The notes: generated by a model from the letters alone, not told the origin. A stretch of 64,000 nt of DNA from Pseudomonas lini (GCF_030812475.1 NZ_JAUSSR010000017.1:1-64000); one strand, 5' to 3'; counted from the first letter of the stretch, positions 24,536-35,217 are shown. Program-made: numbers and translations.

Positions 24536-25504
24536 TCAGCCGCCGATAATCTTCATGATGGTCGCACCGCCGGAGAACGCCACTTCCTGCTTGTCGCCCA
24601 ATGCCTTCACCAACAGCCGTTGCAAGGCCGGCAATGCCTGATGGCGCGGCTTGTCCAACAGGTCACCGACATAGTGACGATTGCTCGACGACAAACAGCC
24701 ATGCAGCCACCCCGTAGACGACAGGCGCAAACGCGAACAGGTCCGGCAGAACGGCACGCTTTCGTTGGCGATCACGCCAAAGTAGCCCTGCCCCGGTACC
24801 TCGTACCGCACCGCAGTGGCATCGACGGGCGCATCGGCCTGCAAGTATTCGTGGTGCTCGCCGATCAGGCTCAGCAACTGCGCAAGACTGACAAACTGCT
24901 GCAGGAAGGCATTGGAGTCGCTGGCCAGGTGGCCCATGCGCATCAGCTCGATGAAGCGCAGCTCATAGCCGCGCGCCAGGCAGTAATCGAGCAGCGGCAT
25001 CACTTGATCGAGGTTCTGCCCGCGCAGCGGCACCATGTTGACTTTGATTTTCATCCCCGCCGCGCTGGCCTGGTCCATGCCGTTGAGCACCGTCGCCAGA
25101 TCGCCGCCACGGGCAATGCTGCGGAATGCGCTGGCATCCAGGGTATCGAGGGAAACGTTGATGCGGCGAATACCGGCGTCCACCAGCAGTGGCAGCTTCT
25201 TGGCAAGCAACTGGCCATTGGTGGTCAGGCTGATGTCATCGAGGCCCATCTGACCGACAGCCGTCATGAAGGCTTCCAGTTTTGGGCTGACCAGCGGTTC
25301 ACCGCCAGTAATGCGCAAGCGCTCGATACCAGCGGCTTCAATCAGATAAGCCACACCCCGTGCCATCGCTTCCGCCGACAACTCGTCCTGCGCAGCCACC
25401 AGCCGCTTGCCGTTGGGCACGCAGTAGGTGCAAGCGTAATTGCAGGCTGAAGTCAGGCTGATACGCAGATTGCGAAAACGCCTGCCTTGACGGTCAACGA
25501 TCAT
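24536..25504 (-). CDS. moaA: GTP 3',8-cyclase (molybdenum cofactor synthesis)
   Basis: 322 aa radical-SAM enzyme. The first 4Fe-4S cluster ligands are Cys21, Cys25 and Cys28 in SACNYACTYC. The second cluster is in FCRTCSRLRLSS and HGCLSS near the C-terminus, and the protein ends in the GG dipeptide essential for MoaA function. It converts GTP to 3',8-cyclo-GTP for pyranopterin formation. It stands alone here; the Mo-hydroxylase genes at 44.5-49 kb in this window would depend on it or a paralogue. Confidence 0.95.
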   Translation of the reverse strand: MIVDRQGRRFRNLRISLTSACNYACTYCVPNGKRLVAAQDELSAEAMARGVAYLIEAAGIERLRITGGEPLVSPKLEAFMTAVGQMGLDDISLTTNGQLLAKKLPLLVDAGIRRINVSLDTLDASAFRSIARGGDLATVLNGMDQASAAGMKIKVNMVPLRGQNLDQVMPLLDYCLARGYELRFIELMRMGHLASDSNAFLQQFVSLAQLLSLIGEHHEYLQADAPVDATAVRYEVPGQGYFGVIANESVPFCRTCSRLRLSSTGWLHGCLSSSNRHYVGDLLDKPRHQALPALQRLLVKALGDKQEVAFSGGATIMKIIGG

Positions 25505-25539
25505 GGATCACTCCGGCAAAAGGAAATTCGAACGCGTAA

Positions 25540-25561
25540 AACTTGACTCACAAATCAAGTT
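25540..25561. terminator. Hairpin between tetR-type gene and moaA
   Basis: AACTTGA (25540-25546) pairs with TCAAGTT (25555-25561), with A and T tracts on the two sides (AAAACTTGA ... TCAAGTTTT), so it could terminate in either direction. It lies 36 bp upstream of the moaA ATG. It might alternatively be an operator. Confidence 0.5.
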
Positions 25562-25644
25562 TTAGCAAGTCCTATGCCTGAGTATATTCCTGAGGTACTG
25601 CGCCATGTAGCTAAATCATGGCGCATAAAGCCAACTGGACGGGT

Positions 25645-26283
25645 TCAGCTACTCTGGGTGTCGCTATCGCGCTTGCGCTTGTTGCCCATGCGCACGCCAA
25701 TCTCCATCAGGAACTGGAAGAAGCCTTCCTGATCTTCCAGCACATTGCTCCAGAACGGCGAGTGATACAGCGCAACGGCGCCGTGCACTAGCGCCCAGGC
25801 TGCGCAGTAATGGAAGTAAGGCGGCACGTCTTCGAGTTTGCCTTCGCTGATCCGGCCCTTGATCAGCAGTGTCAGGCGTTCGAAGTTCGAGGCGCGGATC
25901 TTGTGCAGTTCCTCGACCATCTCCGGCACCTGGTTGCCCTTGACCACCTTTTCTTCCAGGCGGTCGAACAACCGATAGCGTTGCGGGTCGCGCATGCGGA
26001 ATTCGAAATAGGCCCGGGACAGCGCCTCTTTGTCCTTGTCGACATCGGCCGAATGCAACAGCTCGTTCAGGTCGCGCTCGTAATCGAGCATCAGACGCAG
26101 ATAAATCTCCGCCTTGGACTTGAAGTGCTTGTAGATCGTGCCTTTGCCGATACCGACGGCATCAGCGATCATCTCGACGGTGACACTGTCTTCACCCTGA
26201 TCGAGGAACAGCTTGAGCGCGGTATCGAGAATTTCTTGCTCGCGGCGACGAAACTCACGGACCTTACGAGGTTCTTTATGCAT
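25645..26283 (-). CDS. TetR-family transcriptional regulator
   Basis: 212 aa. The N-terminal HTH is canonical (QEILDTALKLFLDQGEDSV, then GIGKGTIYKHFKSKAEIYLRL). The C-terminal ligand domain has WALVHGAVALYHSPFW. It is the orthologue by position of a TetR gene I recall upstream of the rgsA-tatD region in P. aeruginosa. It is divergent from the sRNA rgsA. The ligand and targets are not evident; no operator dyad is obvious in its own upstream region. Confidence 0.92.
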   Translation of the reverse strand: MHKEPRKVREFRRREQEILDTALKLFLDQGEDSVTVEMIADAVGIGKGTIYKHFKSKAEIYLRLMLDYERDLNELLHSADVDKDKEALSRAYFEFRMRDPQRYRLFDRLEEKVVKGNQVPEMVEELHKIRASNFERLTLLIKGRISEGKLEDVPPYFHYCAAWALVHGAVALYHSPFWSNVLEDQEGFFQFLMEIGVRMGNKRKRDSDTQSS

Positions 26284-26409
26284 AAGAAAAGGTCTGTAGG
26301 GGTCAAAATTCGAAGCCGCGTATTATGCCTAACTTGCAACAAAATGCACGGATCATCCGAGCATATCTATGTTTCTTGATGATTTCACGCAGATAGCCGG
26401 TTGATGAGA

Positions 26410-26424
26410 ACGCTTCCGAAGCGT
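26410..26424. promoter_or_regulatory. Perfect 15-bp palindrome upstream of rgsA
   Basis: ACGCTTCCGAAGCGT has 7-bp arms around a single C, about 60 bp upstream of the inferred rgsA start and 127 bp upstream of the tetR-type ATG. It could be an upstream activating or operator site for either side. Confidence 0.5.
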
Positions 26425-26437
26425 GCGTATTCCAAAA

Positions 26438-26464
26438 TTGTTTAAAAACCCGCCCTGCTAAACT
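26438..26464 (+). promoter_or_regulatory. Candidate RpoS-type promoter of rgsA
   Basis: CTAAACT at 26458-26464 resembles the RpoS extended -10 (CTAyaCT), with TTGTTT at 26438-26443. RgsA is described as RpoS-dependent in Pseudomonas. Transcription would start near 26470. Confidence 0.55.
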
Positions 26465-26469
26465 GGACT

Positions 26470-26615
26470 CATCGCAATACTGATCAATACTTCAAATGTC
26501 GGCGGGGCATCTCCCCCAAGTGTCACGCCGATATAGGTACCAACGGACCGCGTACCTTTGTTTTACTCCTAATGGTCTTAACCCGGATTCACCCCCCAGA
26601 ACCCGGGTTTTTTTT
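26470..26615 (+). ncRNA. rgsA: RgsA (P16) small RNA
   Basis: The 394-bp gap between the TetR gene and tatD holds no ORF but has a structured transcript ending in a strong intrinsic terminator. An internal hairpin is visible (GGCGGGGCATCTCCCC around 26500-26515). In P. aeruginosa the RpoS-controlled, GacA-influenced sRNA RgsA lies at this position, upstream of tatD and in this orientation. The call rests on position, promoter type and terminator; both ends are approximate. Confidence 0.78.
26580..26615 (+). terminator. Intrinsic terminator of rgsA
   Basis: AACCCGG (26580-26586) pairs with CCGGGTT (26603-26609), followed by a run of T through 26615. Confidence 0.9.
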
Positions 26616-26677
26616 GCCTGCGATTCAGTGAGCCTCCGTCGTCTGCCGAAGGTTTGTGGCGCCGATCTTTACTCGCG

Positions 26678-27469
26678 TTACGCCGATGCCCTGACATGCG
26701 CCAATGGAAACAATCGTTTGAAGTTTTCCGTGGTCTGCTCGGCAAACCGCTCATAAGGCTCACCGCGCAACATCGCCAGAAACTCTGCCACTTCCCGCAC
26801 ATACTGCGGCAGGTTGGGTTTGCCACGATAAGGGATCGGCGCCAGGTATGGAGAGTCGGTTTCCACCAGCAAGCGGTCGGCCGGAACCTTGCTCGCCACA
26901 TCGCGCAACGCGTCGGCATTGCGGAACGTGACAATCCCCGACAGGGAAATGTAATAACCCATGTCCAGCGCCGCTTTCGCCATGTCCCAGTCTTCAGTGA
27001 AGCAATGCAGGACCCCCGCCTGAGGCAGCGCCGCTTCACGCAAAAGACTCAAGGTGTCGGCTCGGGCGCCACGGGTGTGAATGATCACCGGCTTGCCCGT
27101 CTGCCGTGCCGCCTGCAGGTGCAGGCGAAACGAATCCTGCTGTAACTCGGCCGCTTCCGGTTCGTAGTGGTAGTCCAGGCCGGTTTCACCGATCGCCACC
27201 ACGCGCGGATGATTCAATTCCTGCAGCAACCACTCCAGCGCTGGTGCCGCACCGGGTTGCACATCCAGCGGATGCACACCCACCGAGCAATCGACATCGT
27301 CGTACCGTTCGGCCAGGGCCTTGACCTCGGCGGCGTTGTCGACGCTGACGCCGATACACAGAAAGTGACCGACCCCGCGCTGACGGGCGGCATCGAGCGC
27401 AGCATCCAGTGAACCGTCGTGAGCGGCGAGGTCGAGGCGATCAAGGTGACAATGGGAATCTACGAGCAT
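26678..27469 (-). CDS. tatD: TatD-family metal-dependent deoxyribonuclease
   Basis: 263 aa TIM-barrel hydrolase. Metal ligands are in MLVDSHCHLD (start), IGETGLDYH (about residues 96-104), VIIHTRGA and LLVETDSPYLAP. Members are 3'-5' exonucleases and DNA-repair factors. This is the YcfH-type paralogue always found beside holB in gammaproteobacteria. It is the last gene of the leftward fab-holB-pilZ cluster, 14 bp after pilZ. Confidence 0.95.
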   Translation of the reverse strand: MLVDSHCHLDRLDLAAHDGSLDAALDAARQRGVGHFLCIGVSVDNAAEVKALAERYDDVDCSVGVHPLDVQPGAAPALEWLLQELNHPRVVAIGETGLDYHYEPEAAELQQDSFRLHLQAARQTGKPVIIHTRGARADTLSLLREAALPQAGVLHCFTEDWDMAKAALDMGYYISLSGIVTFRNADALRDVASKVPADRLLVETDSPYLAPIPYRGKPNLPQYVREVAEFLAMLRGEPYERFAEQTTENFKRLFPLAHVRASA

Positions 27470-27483
27470 AAAAGGGCTGCAAC

Positions 27484-27840
27484 TTACATCGTATGGGTAG
27501 GACGGTCGGACTTCAGGGCTCCGGCCAGATGGGTTTCGATTCGACTGCGCGCGGTATCGTCGCCTTCGTTGAATTGTACGCCGACCCCCGCGGCCCGGTT
27601 GCCTTGGGCGCCCTTGGGGGTGATCCAGGTGACTTTGCCGGCGACCGGGATTTTTTCCGGCTCGTCCATCAGGTTCAGCAGCATGAATACCTCGTCGCCC
27701 AACTTGTAGCTTTTATTTGTGGGGATAAACAGGCCGCCGTTCTTGATGAACGGCATGTAAGCCGCATACAGCACGGCCTTGTCCTTGATCGTCAGGGACA
27801 AGATGCCGTTGCGCGGTCCCGGATTGACGGCTTCATTCAT
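27484..27840 (-). CDS. pilZ: PilZ-domain type IV pilus biogenesis protein
   Basis: 118 aa from the ATG at 27838-27840, with GGAG 6 nt upstream; a Met 4 codons earlier lacks a ribosome site. It matches the founding PilZ protein: GILSLTIKDKAVLYAAYMPF, NGGLFIPTNKSYKLG, VTWITPKGAQGNRAAGVG. It lacks the RxxxR motif that c-di-GMP-binding PilZ domains carry at the N-terminus, as expected for this family. It is required for pilus assembly, in contact with FimX and PilB in other species. Sits between holB and tatD. Confidence 0.95.
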   Translation of the reverse strand: MNEAVNPGPRNGILSLTIKDKAVLYAAYMPFIKNGGLFIPTNKSYKLGDEVFMLLNLMDEPEKIPVAGKVTWITPKGAQGNRAAGVGVQFNEGDDTARSRIETHLAGALKSDRPTHTM

Positions 27841-27882
27841 GCTGATCTCCATGGCTGATGTTCAGAGTCTAGGCGCGAACGG

Positions 27883-29503
<1,621 letters not shown>

Positions 29504-29513
29504 TTAGTCAAAG

Positions 29514-30794
29514 TCATTGCGGGCTTCGCGGCGCAGTCGCATCCGGCTCGGGTGCGGCTGCGGGTTCTTCAGCGGGTTGCTGCGCCGGCTCCGGTGAGGA
29601 CTGCTGTGGCGGCTCATCGACAGGCGCAGATGATTCGGGTGACGCCCCCTGGGCGGGCTCCTGCGGCGGCACCGGCTCCAACGCCTCAGGGGCGATGTTG
29701 GGCGAGGCGGCCGGAATCGGCATCTGCTCGTCCAGCGCATCCGGCGCTTCCGGCGCGGTCGCAGGTCCCGGGCTGGAGCGGTAATCGGCGCGGCGCTTGA
29801 GCTGGAACTCACGCACCGCGTTGTTATGGGCGTCCAGATCATCGGAGAACACGTGGCTGCCATCGCCCCGCGCCACGAAATAGAGGCTGTTGCCCGCCAC
29901 CGGGTTTAGCGCAGCATGGATCGCTTCACGACCGACCATGGCGATCGGCGTCGGCGGCAGGCCGGAAATCATATAGGTGTTGTAAGGGGTCGCTTCCCTG
30001 AGGTGGGCACGGGTCAATTTGCCGTTGTAGCGGTCACCCAGGCCGTATATCACGGTCGGATCGGTCTGCAACAGCATGCCCATTTCCATGCGCCGCACAA
30101 ACACGCCGGCGATCTGCCCGCGTTCCTGAGGCACACCGGTTTCCTTTTCAACCAACGAAGCCATGATCAGCGCCTGGTAGGGTTCGGTGTACGGCACGTC
30201 GGCCGAGCGCTGCCCCCATTCTTTGGCGAGGACTTCGTCGAGACGGTCGTAGGCTTTCTTCAGCAGTTCGACGTCGGTCATGCCGCGCACGTAGCGATAG
30301 GTATCGGGGAAGAATCGGCCTTCCGGGAAGATCCCGTCGTGACCGAGTTTCTCCATGACCTGGCTATCGCTCAAACCTTCGAGGGTCTGTTCGAGTTTTT
30401 CTTCCTTGCCCAGGGCCTGACGGACCTGATGGAAATTCCAGCCTTCGACCAGGGTCAGGCTGTACTGAACGATTTCCCCGCGCTTCCACAGATCGATCAG
30501 CCCTTCGACAGTCATGCCGGGCTGCATGCGGTATTCGCCCTTGTGCAAGGGTTGCCGGGCGAGATTGAAACGCCAGTAAACGCGCAGCCAGAACGCGTCC
30601 TTGATCACGCCATCGGCTTCGAGTCGATAGAAGGTGCGGGTCGGCGTGGTGCCTTTGGGCACTTCCAGCAGTTCTTCCCGGGTGATATTCAGCGGCTGTT
30701 CCAGCGCCGAATGGATTTTCCAGGCAGAAGCGCCCAGACACAGCCCCGCCAGAACCAATCCGGTTTCCAGCAGCAGCAATAATTTACGTCTCAC
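29514..30794 (-). CDS. mltG: Endolytic murein transglycosylase with proline-rich C-terminal extension
   Basis: 426 aa, longer than the roughly 340-350 aa of typical MltG. One N-terminal membrane anchor (residues about 5-24) is followed by a periplasmic LysM-like lobe and the YceG catalytic domain. The catalytic glutamate is in SLVEKETGVPQERGQIAGVF, with DPTVIYGLGDRYNGKLTR. The core ends near residue 345. The last 75-80 residues (RSSPGPATAPEAPDALDEQM and beyond) are a Pro/Ala/Glu/Gln-rich tail, probably disordered and periplasmic. It cuts nascent glycan strands. Between pabC and tmk. Confidence 0.94.
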   Translation of the reverse strand: MRRKLLLLLETGLVLAGLCLGASAWKIHSALEQPLNITREELLEVPKGTTPTRTFYRLEADGVIKDAFWLRVYWRFNLARQPLHKGEYRMQPGMTVEGLIDLWKRGEIVQYSLTLVEGWNFHQVRQALGKEEKLEQTLEGLSDSQVMEKLGHDGIFPEGRFFPDTYRYVRGMTDVELLKKAYDRLDEVLAKEWGQRSADVPYTEPYQALIMASLVEKETGVPQERGQIAGVFVRRMEMGMLLQTDPTVIYGLGDRYNGKLTRAHLREATPYNTYMISGLPPTPIAMVGREAIHAALNPVAGNSLYFVARGDGSHVFSDDLDAHNNAVREFQLKRRADYRSSPGPATAPEAPDALDEQMPIPAASPNIAPEALEPVPPQEPAQGASPESSAPVDEPPQQSSPEPAQQPAEEPAAAPEPDATAPRSPQ

Positions 30795-30797
30795 GAA

Positions 30798-31613
30798 TCA
30801 AGTATCCAGTAGCGCGCGGGCAATATTTTGCAGTTTACGGGTGAGCGGCCCAACCGGCCAGCGCAGTGCTGCATAGGCGCGTACCGGCCAAACGCCATAC
30901 ACACTGTTGCAGACAAAGACTTCATCGGCCCATTGCAGCTGGTCAAGGCTGATGTCGGTGATGTGCGTAGGGATGCCCGATGACTCGGCTTGAAACAATA
31001 ATTCCGCACGCATCACGCCGGCCACGCCACAGCGCTTGAGATCGGCCGTGATCAATTCCCCGTCGCGCACCAGGAACAGGTTGCTGAATACGCCTTCGAT
31101 CACGCGACCGGCCTGATCGAGCATCAGCCCTTCTGCGTGCTCGGTGTCTCGCCACTCGGCATGGGCGATGACCTGTTCAAGGCGATTGAGATGTTTGAGC
31201 CCGGCGAGCAAGGGCTGCCTGGCCAGGCGCGTCGAGCAGGGAAACAGACGCACGCCCTGCTCCGCGTTCGCCACCGGATACGCTACGGGAGGATTACCTT
31301 GCAGGATGCGCCGCGCCTGCGCCAAAGGATCCGGTGCGTAACCGCGCAGACCGTCGCCACGGGTGACGATCAGCTTGAGTACGCCCTCGCCCAACGCTTG
31401 GGCGTAGCTCGATAATTCGGTGCACAAGGCACTGTGGTCGAGGTTGAGCGCCAGGCGCTGGCAACCCTCGACCAAGCGCACCAGATGCCGGTCCAGCAGC
31501 ACTGGAGCGCCGTTGTGCACGGCAATGGTCTCGAACAGACCATCGCCATAAGCCAGGCCGCGATCCTTCAGCGACAGAGCGTCAGCCGGCTGACCGTCGA
31601 CCCAGCTGTCCAT
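30798..31613 (-). CDS. pabC: Aminodeoxychorismate lyase
   Basis: 271 aa fold-type IV PLP enzyme making 4-aminobenzoate for folate. The motifs are DRGLAYGDGLFETI near the start, KHLNRLEQVIA (with the PLP lysine) and GVFSNLFLVRDGELIT. Its ATG shares one base with the fabF stop codon, so the two are translationally coupled. The position between fabF and mltG is conserved in gammaproteobacteria. Confidence 0.95.
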   Translation of the reverse strand: MDSWVDGQPADALSLKDRGLAYGDGLFETIAVHNGAPVLLDRHLVRLVEGCQRLALNLDHSALCTELSSYAQALGEGVLKLIVTRGDGLRGYAPDPLAQARRILQGNPPVAYPVANAEQGVRLFPCSTRLARQPLLAGLKHLNRLEQVIAHAEWRDTEHAEGLMLDQAGRVIEGVFSNLFLVRDGELITADLKRCGVAGVMRAELLFQAESSGIPTHITDISLDQLQWADEVFVCNSVYGVWPVRAYAALRWPVGPLTRKLQNIARALLDT

Positions 31614-32857
31614 CAGTCAGCAAACCGGCGGAACACCAGCGAGCCGTTGGTACCGCCAAACCCGAAGGAGTTGGACAGCACCACATCGATATCCATATTG
31701 CGCGCGGTGTGGGGCACGAAATCGAGATCGCAGCCTTCGTCCGGCTCATCGAGGTTGATGGTCGGCGGCGCCACCTGGCTGTTGATCGCCAGCACACTGA
31801 AAATCGCTTCGACCGCGCCCGCCGCACCCAGCAGGTGACCGGTCATGGACTTGGTCGAGCTGACCGCCAGCTTGTAGGCGTGATCACCGAACACCGACTT
31901 GATCGCACAGGCTTCGGCAAGATCGCCTGCCGACGTCGAGGTGCCATGGGCGTTGATGTACTGAACCTGATCGCCATTGATCTTCGCATCGCGCAAGGCA
32001 TTGGTGATGCAGCGTGCAGCGCCCGCACCGTCAGCCGGCGGCGAAGTCATGTGGAAGGCGTCGCCACTGGTGCCGAAACCGATCAGCTCGGCATAGATGG
32101 TCGCGCCTCGCGCCTTGGCGTGCTCCAGCTCTTCGAGCACCAGCGCACCGGCGCCATCGGACAACACGAAGCCATCACGGCCCTTGTCCCACGGGCGGCT
32201 GGCGCGGGTCGGCTCGTCATTGCGGGTCGACAGTGCGCGAGAGGCACCAAAGCCACCCATGCCCAGGCCGCAGGCCGCCATTTCGGCACCGCCGGCAATC
32301 ATCACGTCGGCTTCGTCGTACATGATGTTGCGCGCCGCCATGCCGATGCAGTGCGTACCGGTGGTACACGCCGTGGCGATGGCGTAGTTGGGTCCCTGTG
32401 CACCCAGGTGGATCGACAGGAACCCGGAAATCATATTGATGATCGAGCCTGGCACGAAAAACGGAGAAATCCGTCGCGGGCCGGATTCATGCAGGGTGCG
32501 GCTGGTTTCTTCGATATTGGTCAGACCGCCAATACCCGACCCCATGGCCACGCCGATTCGCTCGCGGTTGGCGTCGGTGACTTCCAGGCCAGCGTTGCGA
32601 ACAGCCTGAAAACCTGCGGCCAGACCGTACTGAATGAACAGGTCGAGCTTGCGAGCTTCCTTGACCGACAGGTATTCCTCGACATTGAAGCCCTTTACCG
32701 AGCCGCCAAAACGGGTGGAATAGGCAGAAAGGTCGGTGTGTTCGATCAGACCAATGCCACTGCGGCCAGCCAGAATGCCCTGCCAACTGCTCGGAACATC
32801 CGTACCCAGTGGCGACAACATACCCATACCGGTGACTACGACGCGTCTACGCGACAC
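31613..32857 (-). CDS. fabF: 3-oxoacyl-ACP synthase II
   Basis: 414 aa, exactly the usual size, starting with GTG at 32857 ([12 protein letters not shown]), with AAGGAGAG upstream; an upstream Met would add 11 foreign residues. Catalytic triad Cys164 in TACTTG, His304 in [11 protein letters not shown] and His341 in [11 protein letters not shown]. It elongates acyl-ACP, including the temperature-responsive C16:1 to C18:1 step. It is separated from acpP by a strong terminator, so its expression depends on read-through or its own promoter. Confidence 0.97.
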   Translation of the reverse strand: MSRRRVVVTGMGMLSPLGTDVPSSWQGILAGRSGIGLIEHTDLSAYSTRFGGSVKGFNVEEYLSVKEARKLDLFIQYGLAAGFQAVRNAGLEVTDANRERIGVAMGSGIGGLTNIEETSRTLHESGPRRISPFFVPGSIINMISGFLSIHLGAQGPNYAIATACTTGTHCIGMAARNIMYDEADVMIAGGAEMAACGLGMGGFGASRALSTRNDEPTRASRPWDKGRDGFVLSDGAGALVLEELEHAKARGATIYAELIGFGTSGDAFHMTSPPADGAGAARCITNALRDAKINGDQVQYINAHGTSTSAGDLAEACAIKSVFGDHAYKLAVSSTKSMTGHLLGAAGAVEAIFSVLAINSQVAPPTINLDEPDEGCDLDFVPHTARNMDIDVVLSNSFGFGGTNGSLVFRRFAD

Positions 32858-32901
32858 AGCACTCTCCTTTTTCAAATGACGACTTTGCATCAGGCCTAAA
32901 G

Positions 32902-32937
32902 AAAAAACCGCACGCCATGATGGCAGTGCGGTTTTTC
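32902..32937 (-). terminator. Intrinsic terminator between acpP and fabF
   Basis: AAAAACCGCAC and GTGCGGTTTTT form an 11-bp stem with a short loop. Read on the minus strand the stem is followed by a T run. Its position inside the fabD-fabG-acpP-fabF cluster suggests partial termination that keeps acpP mRNA in excess. Confidence 0.85.
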
Positions 32938-32965
32938 CATGACAGCGAGCAACGACTACAAGCTA

Positions 32966-33202
32966 TTACGCCTGGTGGTTGGTAACGTAGTCGATTGCAG
33001 CTTGTACAGTAGTGATCTTCTCGGCTTCTTCGTCAGGGATTTCGGTCTCGAATTCCTCTTCCAGAGCCATCACCAGCTCAACGGTGTCAAGGGAGTCGGC
33101 ACCCAGGTCTTCAACGAAGGAAGCAGTGTTGACCACTTCTTCTTCTTTAACGCCCAGTTGCTCGGCAACGATTTTCTTGACGCGCTCTTCGATGGTGCTC
33201 AT
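32966..33202 (-). CDS. acpP: Acyl carrier protein
   Basis: 78 aa, acidic, four-helix ACP. The phosphopantetheine attachment site is Ser37 in [12 protein letters not shown]. It carries the growing acyl chain for FabD, FabG and FabF encoded around it. The 191-bp gap behind it and the terminator after it suggest a separate abundant monocistronic transcript. TGTCTAA-type inverted repeats (CTGTCTA/TAGACAG around 33315-33358) lie in that gap. Confidence 0.98.
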   Translation of the reverse strand: MSTIEERVKKIVAEQLGVKEEEVVNTASFVEDLGADSLDTVELVMALEEEFETEIPDEEAEKITTVQAAIDYVTNHQA

Positions 33203-33393
33203 ACCTTGTTTTCACTCCTAATGGACAAATTCAGGCAGCTGGCCAGTGGGTAAGTGTATAGAAAGACTTTTCAGTTTTTCAACTGAAAGCTTCACTCCTC
33301 AGACCCGGTGGCCCTCTGTCTATAAATAGATTGCAGCTTTATAACGGATTTTAGACAGCTCGTATGACATTTTTTTGAAACGATCCGTCACAT

Positions 33394-34137
33394 TTAACTC
33401 ATGTACATCCCGCCGTTCACCGGGATTGTAGCCCCAGTAACGTAAGCCGCACCGTCGGATGCAAGAAAAGCGACCACAGACGCGATCTCTTGAGCTTGTC
33501 CCAGACGGCCCAGCGGAATCTGCGTCTGCAGGGCTTCACGCTGCGCCTCGGGCAGTTCGCGGGTCATATCGGTGTCGATGAACCCTGGGGCCACCGAGTT
33601 TACCGTAATCGAACGCGAGCCGACTTCACGCGCCAGTGCACGGCTGAAACCTTCCAGACCGGCCTTGGCGGCAGCGTAGTTTACTTGGCCTGCGTTGCCC
33701 ATGGCACCCACAACCGAACCAATACTGATAATTCGTCCCCAACGGGCCTTGGTCATGCCGCGCAAAACGCCCTTGGACAGGCGGAACAGACTGTTCAGAT
33801 TGGTATCGACGACGTCATGCCATTCGTCATCTTTCATCCGCATCATCAGGTTATCGCGGGTGATACCGGCATTGTTGACCAGGATCGCCGGCGCACCGAA
33901 CTGTTCCTGGATACTCGCCAGCACCGCTGCGACGGATTCGTCGCTGGTGACATTGAGTTCCAGGCCAGTGCCTTGAATACCGTTGTCCTTCAGGGTCGCG
34001 GCGATGCGCTCGGCACCCGCGGCAGAGGTCGCGGTGCCGATAACGATAGCGCCCTGACGACCCAGTTCCAGGGCGATAGCCTGGCCGATGCCGCGGCTCG
34101 CACCGGTGACCAGTGCAACTTTACCTTGCAGACTCAT
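33394..34137 (-). CDS. fabG: 3-oxoacyl-ACP reductase
   Basis: 247 aa classical SDR with NADPH motif TGASRGIG (residues 11-18), NNAG at 88-91, Ser141 in ISIGSVVG and Tyr154-x3-Lys158 in YAAAKAG. Start at the ATG at 34135-34137 (MSLQGKVALVTG) rather than a Met 17 codons upstream inside the fabD tail region. It reduces 3-oxoacyl-ACP. It follows fabD by 16 bp. Confidence 0.97.
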   Translation of the reverse strand: MSLQGKVALVTGASRGIGQAIALELGRQGAIVIGTATSAAGAERIAATLKDNGIQGTGLELNVTSDESVAAVLASIQEQFGAPAILVNNAGITRDNLMMRMKDDEWHDVVDTNLNSLFRLSKGVLRGMTKARWGRIISIGSVVGAMGNAGQVNYAAAKAGLEGFSRALAREVGSRSITVNSVAPGFIDTDMTRELPEAQREALQTQIPLGRLGQAQEIASVVAFLASDGAAYVTGATIPVNGGMYMS

Positions 34138-34153
34138 GCAAGCTTCTCCTGAT

Positions 34154-35092
34154 TCAGGCCAACGCTGCACGGGCGGCAGCGAAAGCATCTGGGGTATTGA
34201 GGTTGGATGTCGACACGCCTTCGGCGCAACGCTTGTTCAGGCCGGCCAGCACTTTGCCGGGGCCGCATTCGACCAGTTGGGTCGCGCCCCTTTCAGCCAG
34301 CGCCTGGACCGACTCGACCCAGCGCACAGGCTTGTAGAGCTGCTCAAGCAGATCGCGCTTGAGGGTTTCCAGATCCGCCGGCACGTTGGCGCTGACGTTC
34401 TGTACCACTGGAATCCGTGGTGCCTGCCAGTCGATCGCCGCGATCGATTCGGCGAAACGTTCGGCTGCCGGACGCATCAGCTCGCAGTGCGACGGCACGC
34501 TGACCGGCAATGGCATGGCGCGCTTGGCGCCACGGGCCTTGCAGCCTTCGATGGCGCGTTCGACCGCCGCCTTGGCACCGGCGATGACCACCTGGCCCGG
34601 GGAGTTGAAGTTGACGGCGCTGACCACGTCGCCTTGCGCCGCTTCGGCGCAGGCGGCCAGCACGTCGGCGTCTTCCAGACCGAGGATCGCGGCCATGCCG
34701 CCCTGCCCCGGCGGAACGGCTTCCTGCATCAGCTGACCGCGGCGTTCGACCAGCTTGACCGCGTCACCCAGGCTCAGGCTGCCTGCCGCCACAAGGGCGC
34801 TGTATTCGCCCAGGCTGTGACCGGCGACATAAGCCGGCCGCGCGCCGCCTTCAGCCAGCCACAGGCGCCACAAGGCGATCGAGGCGGTCAGGATGGCCGG
34901 CTGGGTTTTATCTGTCTGATTGAGTTGCTCTTCCGGCCCCTGCTGGGTCAGTGCCCACAGGTCGTAACCCAGGGCATCGGAAGCTTCTTTGAAGGTGTCG
35001 AGGACAAGCGGATGTTGCGCGCCCAACTCGGCCAGCATGCCGAGGGACTGCGAACCCTGTCCCGGAAAGACGAATGCGAGGGAAGCAGACAT
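34154..35092 (-). CDS. fabD: Malonyl-CoA:ACP transacylase
   Basis: 312 aa. The nucleophile Ser93 is in GHSLGEYSALVAAG, the family-typical GQGSQ is at residues 11-15 and the catalytic His is in SVPSHCELM. Start at the ATG at 35090-35092 (MSASLAFVFPGQGSQ). It loads malonate onto ACP. As in other Pseudomonas, no fabH separates it from plsX; the 125-bp gap between plsX and fabD may hold a promoter. Confidence 0.97.
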   Translation of the reverse strand: MSASLAFVFPGQGSQSLGMLAELGAQHPLVLDTFKEASDALGYDLWALTQQGPEEQLNQTDKTQPAILTASIALWRLWLAEGGARPAYVAGHSLGEYSALVAAGSLSLGDAVKLVERRGQLMQEAVPPGQGGMAAILGLEDADVLAACAEAAQGDVVSAVNFNSPGQVVIAGAKAAVERAIEGCKARGAKRAMPLPVSVPSHCELMRPAAERFAESIAAIDWQAPRIPVVQNVSANVPADLETLKRDLLEQLYKPVRWVESVQALAERGATQLVECGPGKVLAGLNKRCAEGVSTSNLNTPDAFAAARAALA

Positions 35093-35217
35093 GTAACAAG
35101 CCCCTAATGATCTTGTCGCCGAAGAATTGACGTCCCGCCCTGGGACGCAAGAAAACTGACAATTGGATGGCCAATTGAACTGAGCGGTCACATTTAAGCA
35201 TTGTCCGACGAAAACGC

